Shown here piece by piece: positions 58,303 to 64,000 of a DNA stretch of 64,000 nucleotides. Source of the DNA: Aminobacter anthyllidis. Its GTDB lineage: Bacteria > Pseudomonadota > Alphaproteobacteria > Rhizobiales > Rhizobiaceae. Under the pieces are notes generated by a model that was not told the DNA's origin, did no database searches, and saw nothing but the letters and a program-made list of their open reading frames with translations. The stretch is taken from assembly GCF_018555685.1 (NCBI RefSeq), contig NZ_JAFLWW010000001.1, positions 558,001 through 622,000 on the forward strand, read 5' to 3'. Positions within the stretch are counted from its first letter, which is position 1. Every line of letters starts with the position of its first letter. The position numbers and the translations under genes are program-made.

Positions 58303-59073
58303 CTATTTCGTGCTGATCCACACTGGCGCGTGATCGCTTGCGTCGTCGCGTCCGCGCATGCCGCGATCCACACCCGCACCGGTGAGGCGCTTGGCCATCT
58401 TCTTGCTGAGCAACAGGTGGTCGAGACGCAGGCCGGCGTCACGTGGCCAGCGATTTCGCCGGTAGTCCCAGAAGCTGTAGACCGTCTCGGTGGGAAACCT
58501 CTTGCGGATGGCGTCGGTCCAACCCTGGTCGAGCAATTGCCGGAAGGCAGCACGGCTTTCAGGCTGGACGAGCGCGTTGTCGTCGTAGGACGTTGTTGCG
58601 TAAACGTCGCGGGCATCCGGCGCGATGTTGAAGTCGCCCGCCAGCACCACCGGAACATCAGCCGCGAGCAGCGTCGCCGCATGTGCGTTGAGCCGCGCGT
58701 GCCAAGCGAGCTTGTAGTCGAATTTCGGCCCCGGTTGCGGATTGCCGTTCGGCGCATAGAGCGAGGCGATCAGCACACCATTCACCGCCGCCTCGATGTA
58801 GCGGCTCTGGCTGTCGTCGGGATCACCAGGCAATTCCATCCTGGTCGGGATCGGCTCAGCCCCACGGGCAAGGATCGCCACGCCGTTCCAGGTCGACTGT
58901 CCTAGCCACACCGCGCCATATCCGGCGGCTTCGATGGTCGATTTCGGCAACTGCCTTTCCGCTGCCTTCAACTCCTGCAGGCACACCACATCGGGTTTTG
59001 CCTCCTTCAGCCACGCCAGCAGGTTTGCGAGCCGGCGGTTGACGTTGTTGATGTTGAAGGTGGCGATCTTCAT
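58303..59073 (-). CDS. xthA: Exodeoxyribonuclease III / AP endonuclease
   Basis: A 256-residue EEP-fold nuclease that cleaves 5' of abasic sites and has 3'-5' exonuclease activity in base-excision repair. MKIATFNINNVNRRLANLL is the family start. The metal-binding Glu is in CLQELKA, the catalytic Asp and Asn in AGDFNIAPDARDV, and the catalytic His in SDHAPVW. It starts eight bases after the preceding hydrolase, so it belongs to the ligD-ku array. Confidence 0.95.
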   Translation of the reverse strand: MKIATFNINNVNRRLANLLAWLKEAKPDVVCLQELKAAERQLPKSTIEAAGYGAVWLGQSTWNGVAILARGAEPIPTRMELPGDPDDSQSRYIEAAVNGVLIASLYAPNGNPQPGPKFDYKLAWHARLNAHAATLLAADVPVVLAGDFNIAPDARDVYATTSYDDNALVQPESRAAFRQLLDQGWTDAIRKRFPTETVYSFWDYRRNRWPRDAGLRLDHLLLSKKMAKRLTGAGVDRGMRGRDDASDHAPVWISTK

Positions 59074-59081
59074 CCGGATAG

Positions 59082-59720
59082 TTAGGTCAGCCGGGCCGAC
59101 CAGGCAGCAACCGCTTCGCCCAGCGTTTTCAGATGGTCGGCGGCGGAGAAGCCGGAAATGCTTTTGCGCGGCTTGAGATCATGGTCGCCATCTTGGAGCC
59201 ACAGGACTTCTATGCTGTCCGACAGCTCGTAGTTGGGAACCTGCTCGACCGTGCCGAACTCGTCGCGCGTACCTTGCACGATCAGTGTCGGCGTCTTGAG
59301 CGCCGCAAGATGCTTGGTGCGCAGCTGTGTCGGCTTGGCAGGCGGGTGGAACGGATAGCCCAGGCACAGAAGCCCTACGATCGTTCCCGACGCATGCAGC
59401 TCGTCGGCGATCATGCTGGCGACGCGCCCACCCATCGACTTGCCGCCGATGATCAGTGGTCCCTTGGCGCCAAGCTGTTCGACCGCTGCCTTGTATTCGG
59501 GGTTCAGCGTCTCAGCCCTTGGCGGCGGCTTGCGCCCGGCTTCGCTACGCCGCGCCGCCATGTAGCCGAACTCAAAACGCGCCACGCGAAGCCCAGCCTT
59601 GGCAAGTGCATTCGCCGCGGCCGTCATCGACGCAGAATCCATCGGCGCGCCCGCGCCATGTGCCAAAAGCACGGTAACAGCCGCATCTTCCGGCCCATCG
59701 AAGAGAAAATTCACCGCCAT
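59082..59720 (-). CDS. Alpha/beta-hydrolase-fold protein (KANL3/Tex30-type)
   Basis: A 212-residue alpha/beta hydrolase. The nucleophile elbow is GGKSMGGRVA, the oxyanion strand LLAHGAGAPMDS, the likely acid Asp follows in VQGTRDEFG, and the His is in DGDHDLKP. The pattern matches the dienelactone-hydrolase-related group annotated as KANL3/Tex30. The substrate is unknown. It abuts the TPR gene without a gap. Confidence 0.83.
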   Translation of the reverse strand: MAVNFLFDGPEDAAVTVLLAHGAGAPMDSASMTAAANALAKAGLRVARFEFGYMAARRSEAGRKPPPRAETLNPEYKAAVEQLGAKGPLIIGGKSMGGRVASMIADELHASGTIVGLLCLGYPFHPPAKPTQLRTKHLAALKTPTLIVQGTRDEFGTVEQVPNYELSDSIEVLWLQDGDHDLKPRKSISGFSAADHLKTLGEAVAAWSARLT

Positions 59721-60809
59721 CTAGCTTGCCGTCCGTTCCCTGAGATGCAGATCGGCATACTGGATGCCCTTGGCAGCGGTCCTGGCCCATTCGGACGTGT
59801 TGTCCAGCTCGAGATAGTGCGACCACCAGCGCCTGGCTTCGGCCAGGTCGCCGGCCTCATATTCGAGGTTGGCGAGGTTGAAAATCGCGTCGGCATAAGA
59901 TGGGTCGAGCGCCACCGCCTTCTTGAGGTGGCGCCGTGCGGTATGCACCTTGCCCTCGGCGGCAAACAGCCCACCGAGGTTGAACCAGGCCTCGACGAAT
60001 TTCGGGTCGAGCTTGACCGCCCTGAGATAGGTCTGCATCGCCTCCTGGCTGTGGCCGGCGGCGCGCAGGCTGTTCGCTCGGTTGAACGCGGCGACGCTGT
60101 CGCTCGGATCGGCCGCCAGGCAGCGTGCGTAAAGCGCTGCCGCCTCGGTGAAGCGGCCGCCCTCCTCGGCCTCCTCTGCGCGTCCGAACATATCCTCCAG
60201 CTCGGCATCACTGGTGCGTTCCAGCGGCAAGAGCCGCTGGCCGTCAAGCTCGGCGAAATCCTCGCCAAGACGGGCGTAGATCGAGTCCTTGCCGTCGGCA
60301 TGAAGTGACATCGCGCTCAGCGATGCCACCGCGCCCGATCGGCGAACCGACCTGGCAATGGCGCTCCAGGTCGCGCCACCCGCCAGAAGGCCGGCATACT
60401 TCCTGGCGAGGATCAGGTCACGGAACGCATAAGGTTCGCTGTCGCTTTCGAAGGCGTCGAACAGCGACAGGAAGTCGAAGGCCTTGGGATCGATGCGCGA
60501 CTGCTCGATCAGCGACTGCCGGGTCATTTCGGCGCCCTCGACCTTGTCCAGCAGATCAAGCGCCCTGAGAAAACCGTTCTCGCTGAGCACCGGACGGCCC
60601 GATGCGAACGCAGCGTTGATCCGCGCTTCCAACTGCGCCTCGTCGAGTTTCCCGAGCAACGTCCGGCCGAGCACGACATGCGTCGTGCGGCGCGTTACCC
60701 CGTGCTGCAACTCACCGCCCTGGCGAGCGACCTCGCGCACGGCGAGCCGCCTGGGAAACGCGGCAAGCGCACCGACCAGGCCGAATATCCTGCCCGAAAG
60801 TGCCGTCAC
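59721..60809 (-). CDS. BRCT-like/TPR repeat protein
   Basis: A 362-residue protein starting at GTG 60809, overlapping the ku stop by four bases (GTGA), so translation is coupled. The N-terminus (about residues 4-55) has the BRCT-like pattern of glycines and TRRTTHVVLGR after a VAREVARQGGEL helix. A middle region (about 70-190) resembles MerR-like helices seen in related alphaproteobacterial proteins. At least four TPR repeats run from about 207 to 345 (SVAAFNRANSLRAAGHSQEA; FVEAWFNLGGLFAAEGKVHT). It may scaffold other proteins, possibly the adjacent repair enzymes. Confidence 0.75.
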   Translation of the reverse strand: MTALSGRIFGLVGALAAFPRRLAVREVARQGGELQHGVTRRTTHVVLGRTLLGKLDEAQLEARINAAFASGRPVLSENGFLRALDLLDKVEGAEMTRQSLIEQSRIDPKAFDFLSLFDAFESDSEPYAFRDLILARKYAGLLAGGATWSAIARSVRRSGAVASLSAMSLHADGKDSIYARLGEDFAELDGQRLLPLERTSDAELEDMFGRAEEAEEGGRFTEAAALYARCLAADPSDSVAAFNRANSLRAAGHSQEAMQTYLRAVKLDPKFVEAWFNLGGLFAAEGKVHTARRHLKKAVALDPSYADAIFNLANLEYEAGDLAEARRWWSHYLELDNTSEWARTAAKGIQYADLHLRERTAS

Positions 60810-61678
60810 TTCTTGCCTTTCAGGGCTTTGCCGCCGCCAACGGCCGCAAGCTTGGCCGCGGGCTTCTCTGCCGGTTCGGCCTTGGTCTTGCTCTTGGCTG
60901 GCGGTTTGGCCTGGCCGAGGCTGGCCTTCAGCGCATCCATCAGGTTGATGACATTGCCGCGCTCGGGTGCTGCCGCGATGATCGGCTTGTGCCCCTTCAG
61001 CTTCTCTTTGATCATCTTCATCAAGGCGATTTCGTAGCGGTCCTCGTAGTTCTTCGGATTGAACGTCGTCAGCTTCTGCTTGATTAGCGCTTCGGCAAGT
61101 TCAAGCATTTCGGGATCCGGATTGCCGGCTGGGATATTGCCGAAATACTCCGATGTTCCGCGCACTTCGCTCGGATTGCGCAAGGTGCACACGAACATGC
61201 CGTTTTCGCGCGAGCCGATGGTTACGACGCGTTCGCGGCTCGACAGGACGAGACGGGCGATGGCGAGCTTGCCCGACTTGCGCAGCGCTTCGCGCAGCAC
61301 GGCGAACGTTTCCTCGGCCATCGCGCCATCGGGCGCCAGATAATAAGGCGCATCCTGGTAGATCACATCGACGGAATCTTCATCGACGAAGGCCTCGATG
61401 TTCATCGTGTGGTTGGATTCGATCTTGACGCTGTCGATGTCGGCTTCGTCGATGACGACATATCTTTTGTCTTCGTACTCGTAGCCCTTGACGAGGTCGG
61501 AGCGCTCGACAAGGCCGAGTTCCGGATCGACGGGTTTCATGTTGATCCGGTTGTGCGTGTCCTTGTGCAGCTGATTGAAGCTGATGCGTTCGCTCGTGCT
61601 GGTCGCCGGGTACAACCGTACCGGGCAGCTAACCAGGCTGAGTTTCAGATACCCCTTCCAACTTGCCCTTGGTGCCAT
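60806..61678 (-). CDS. ku: Non-homologous end-joining protein Ku
   Basis: A 290-residue bacterial Ku, a DNA-end-binding homodimer that recruits LigD. The start MAPRASWKGYLKLSLVSCPV follows TAGGAG. The core beta-barrel and DNA-bridging segments are present (KGYEYEDKRYVVIDEADI and FNPKNYEDRYEIALMKMI). The C-terminal 40 residues are rich in Lys and Ala, as in Ku tails that contact LigD or DNA. It lies 40 bases downstream of ligD. Confidence 0.96.
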   Translation of the reverse strand: MAPRASWKGYLKLSLVSCPVRLYPATSTSERISFNQLHKDTHNRINMKPVDPELGLVERSDLVKGYEYEDKRYVVIDEADIDSVKIESNHTMNIEAFVDEDSVDVIYQDAPYYLAPDGAMAEETFAVLREALRKSGKLAIARLVLSSRERVVTIGSRENGMFVCTLRNPSEVRGTSEYFGNIPAGNPDPEMLELAEALIKQKLTTFNPKNYEDRYEIALMKMIKEKLKGHKPIIAAAPERGNVINLMDALKASLGQAKPPAKSKTKAEPAEKPAAKLAAVGGGKALKGKK

Positions 61679-61701
61679 GCTTGTCTCCTACGCGACACAA
61701 T

Positions 61702-61735
61702 TCAAGACATACTCTTGGTCAAGACTTACTCTTGG
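61702..61735. repeat. 17-bp tandem duplication across the ligD stop codon
   Basis: TCAAGACATACTCTTGG (61702-61718) is followed directly by TCAAGACTTACTCTTGG (61719-61735), with one mismatch. On the minus strand each copy ends in TGA; the ligD stop (61719-61721) belongs to the second unit. Confidence 0.75.
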
Positions 61736-64000
61736 CAATGACCTCGGCCGGCAAGTCCTTGGCATGATCTGCTATGTCCGCCCAAGGATCGCCCGACCTG
61801 GCCACAAGTCCGGGAAGCGAAGAATAGTTCAAATCGGCCGGAGCGTCGATGGACTCGAGATCTGGCCAACTGAGTGGGGTCGACGCCGGCATGTTGGTGC
61901 GGGCGCGGAGACTGTAAGGGGCTGCCGCGGTGGCGCTGCGCGCGTTGCGGTGGAAGTCGATGAAGATGCGCTTCTTCCGGTTGTCCTTGCCCATCACCGT
62001 CGTGAAGGTGTCGGGCGCGGTCTTGGCGATTTGGGACGAGATTTCGCTGCTCGCCTGATGGAACTGCTTCCAGCCGAGCTTGCCGGTCGTCGGTACGACG
62101 ACATGGATGCCGCTGCCGCCCGAGGTCTTCACGTAAGGGACGAGGCCCATCTTCGTTAGCTCGTCGCGAACATGCACGGCGGCCTCGACGACCTCGCGCC
62201 AGCCGATCCCCTCGCCCGGATCGAGGTCGAAGACGACTCGATCCGGCTTGTCCAGGCGCTTGCGTTGCGCGCCCCAGACGTGGAACTCGACGACGCCGAA
62301 CTGCGCCAGCGCGAGATAGCCCTTGGCATCCTCGACCGAAATGTAGGTCTTGCTCTCGTCGTCCGAATTCTTGGTCTCGAAGGAAGCGATCGTCGCCGGC
62401 ATGCCCTTGAAGGCATGGCGTTGAAAGAAGCAGTCCTTCGGTTGGCCGGTCGGACAGCGAAACAGCGACACCGGCCGCCCCATGATATGCGGCAGCATGA
62501 AATCGCCGACGGCGGCATAGTAGACAGCGACGTCGAGCTTGGTCGGCCCGGACTTGCCAAGAACCCGGCGCGTCGGATTGGTGATTGAGATGCTGGCGAG
62601 GTCCGTGTCGGTGATCAGCCGCTTGCGCGGAGCCTGCGGCGCCTCCGAAAGCTCGGCCTCGCGCAGCCCCTTGAACACCGCATGACGCAACGCATTGTCG
62701 GCGGTGCGATTGGCAAAGTGGACATGGGCGTTGAGCACGGGCCGCACTGCGATGACCTCCTTTGGCGCGCCATCAAGCTTCGCCGCACCCTCGCGCAGGC
62801 CTTCCAGCCGGTGCAGCAGTGACTGCAACGTCTCGGCGTCGAAGCCGGTTCCAACCTTGCCGCGATAGTGCAGCTCGCCATCGACCCATTCGCCGAGCGC
62901 GAGGGCCGCCAGGCCCTCGGCGGCTTGCGAGGTGGTGTAGCCGGCGATGACGAAGTCGTCCTTGTCCAGCGCCTTTGTCTTGGTCCAGCTGTGCGAGCGC
63001 CCGGGGGTGTAGTGCGCCGCAATCCGTTTCGATACGACGCCTTCGAGCCCCATCTCGGTTGCCTGGTCGTACAGCGCCTGGCCGTCGCCCTCGACGTGCC
63101 CGCTGAGCTGCAGAGCTGACTGCGCGTGGACGTGGCCGGCAAGCAGCGTCTCCAGCAGGCTCTTGCGTTTGTTGAGTTCGGTGTTTGTCAGGTCCCAGCC
63201 ATTGAGGTGGACAAGATCGAATGCGTAAAACACCAGCAGTTCGTCGTGGCCGCTGGCCAGCGCGTCCTGCAGGGCGGCAAAGCGGCTGATGCCCTTGTCG
63301 TCGAGCACGACGATCTCGCCATCGATGACGGCATCGCTGCATGGCAGGTTGCGAAACGCCGCCGCGAGCTTGCCGTAACGTTTCGTCCAGTCGATGCCGC
63401 TGCGGGTGATCAGCCTGGCAGAACCGCCTTCGAGATGCACCATGGTGCGATAGCCGTCGAACTTGATCTCGTGAAGCCACCCCTCGCCCGATGGCGGCTT
63501 GGGTGCTGCGGTGGCCAATTGTGGCTCGATCCGTACCGGCATCGGCGCCCGTACCGCCCCGGCAAGCTTGCCGGGCTTGAGGTCTCCGGGTTTCGATGGC
63601 GGCGTTTTCGGCGGCGCGGCCAATTCCTCGATGCGCCGCCCCGACTTCACGCTTTCGGGCCGCGTTTCGAGAATGTCAGTCGTCTCGTCGGCCGCCGGAT
63701 CGTGTTCCTTGAACAGCAGCCAGTTGCGCTTGTCCTCGCCCGGTTTCGGCTTCAGCCGTGCCAGCATCCAGCCGCCCTTGAGCTTTTCGCCCCACAGCCG
63801 GAACTTGAACGCACCCTTTTCCAGCGACGTCCGCGCGTCCTCCATCGGCGCCCATACGCCTGCGTCCCAGACGATCATCGGCCCGCCGCCATACTCGCCT
63901 TCCGGGATCAGTCCCTCGAAGTCGATGTAATCGAGCGGGTGGTCTTCGGTCTCCACGGCAAGGCGCTTGTCGGCCGGATTGAGCGACGGCCCGCGCGGTA
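61719..64000 (-). CDS. ligD: ATP-dependent DNA ligase LigD, partial (5' end beyond window)
   Basis: The frame is open through the right edge of the window, so about the first part of the gene is missing. What remains includes the 3'-phosphoesterase domain end (EDHPLDYIDFEGLIPEGEYG), the ATP-dependent ligase domain with the nucleotidyl-lysine motif HEIKFDGYR and EGVVSKR, and a C-terminal primase-polymerase domain with the DxD pair in VVFDLDPGEG. The PE-ligase-polymerase order matches Pseudomonas and rhizobial LigD, not the mycobacterial order. It repairs double-strand breaks together with Ku. Confidence 0.96.
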   Translation of the reverse strand, partial: PRGPSLNPADKRLAVETEDHPLDYIDFEGLIPEGEYGGGPMIVWDAGVWAPMEDARTSLEKGAFKFRLWGEKLKGGWMLARLKPKPGEDKRNWLLFKEHDPAADETTDILETRPESVKSGRRIEELAAPPKTPPSKPGDLKPGKLAGAVRAPMPVRIEPQLATAAPKPPSGEGWLHEIKFDGYRTMVHLEGGSARLITRSGIDWTKRYGKLAAAFRNLPCSDAVIDGEIVVLDDKGISRFAALQDALASGHDELLVFYAFDLVHLNGWDLTNTELNKRKSLLETLLAGHVHAQSALQLSGHVEGDGQALYDQATEMGLEGVVSKRIAAHYTPGRSHSWTKTKALDKDDFVIAGYTTSQAAEGLAALALGEWVDGELHYRGKVGTGFDAETLQSLLHRLEGLREGAAKLDGAPKEVIAVRPVLNAHVHFANRTADNALRHAVFKGLREAELSEAPQAPRKRLITDTDLASISITNPTRRVLGKSGPTKLDVAVYYAAVGDFMLPHIMGRPVSLFRCPTGQPKDCFFQRHAFKGMPATIASFETKNSDDESKTYISVEDAKGYLALAQFGVVEFHVWGAQRKRLDKPDRVVFDLDPGEGIGWREVVEAAVHVRDELTKMGLVPYVKTSGGSGIHVVVPTTGKLGWKQFHQASSEISSQIAKTAPDTFTTVMGKDNRKKRIFIDFHRNARSATAAAPYSLRARTNMPASTPLSWPDLESIDAPADLNYSSLPGLVARSGDPWADIADHAKDLPAEVIAKSKS

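Overview
The window is chromosomal DNA from a GC-rich alphaproteobacterium, most likely in the Hyphomicrobiales and close to Mesorhizobium/Aminobacter. The supporting evidence is the gene order of the transcription-translation cluster, a 1398-residue RpoC, a 336-residue RpoA, a LigD ordered PE-ligase-polymerase, and a persulfide-sensing ArsR regulator of the BigR/SqrR type. The genus call is inference from protein character; I could not run a search.

Layout. (1) 155-1996: a secreted BNR-repeat protein and rlmB on the minus strand. (2) 2195-7526: tRNA-Tyr, tRNA-Gly and the first tuf copy, then a secreted ClpP/crotonase-like duplicated protein and a truncated haemoglobin, then tRNA-Trp, secE and nusG. 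(3) 7682-18858: rplK-rplA, rplJ-rplL and rpoB-rpoC, with hairpins between several genes. (4) 18994-22039: three accessory genes (phytase-like esterase, amino-acid permease, small acidic protein) between rpoC and rpsL. (5) 22515-41292: one long plus-strand array from rpsL through rpsG, fusA, tuf and the S10, spc and alpha operons, with secY, adk and rpoA, ending at a terminator after rplQ. (6) 41488-44341: a Do-type periplasmic protease and rarA. (7) 44617-45822: a compact putative sulfur-stress operon, a BigR/SqrR-type repressor and two half-size YeeE/YedE channels, with an inverted repeat upstream. (8) 45874-48325: a methyltransferase, then a complete IS element with 5-bp target duplication. 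(9) 48574-53539: the minus-strand operon tmk-holB-metG-tatD-MBL hydrolase. (10) 53654-56239: a DD-carboxypeptidase homologue with altered active-site motifs, and an RlpA-type lipoprotein. (11) 56660-58241: tRNA-Ser, a membrane diguanylate cyclase and a DUF2218 protein. (12) 58303-64000: a tight minus-strand array ligD-ku-BRCT/TPR protein-alpha/beta hydrolase-xthA, running off the right edge.

Most of the window is conserved housekeeping. The two near-identical tuf genes, tRNAs, ribosomal proteins, RNA polymerase subunits, Sec components and Adk together make up the gene-expression core. I see no CRISPR array, prophage, rRNA gene or clearly new defence system. The places most worth a second look are the DNA-repair array with its BRCT-like/TPR member, the BigR-type operon and its operator, the DD-carboxypeptidase that lacks recognisable SxN and KTG motifs, the duplicated ClpP-like protein, the regular hairpins inside the ribosomal superoperon, and the IS ends with doubled internal motifs.
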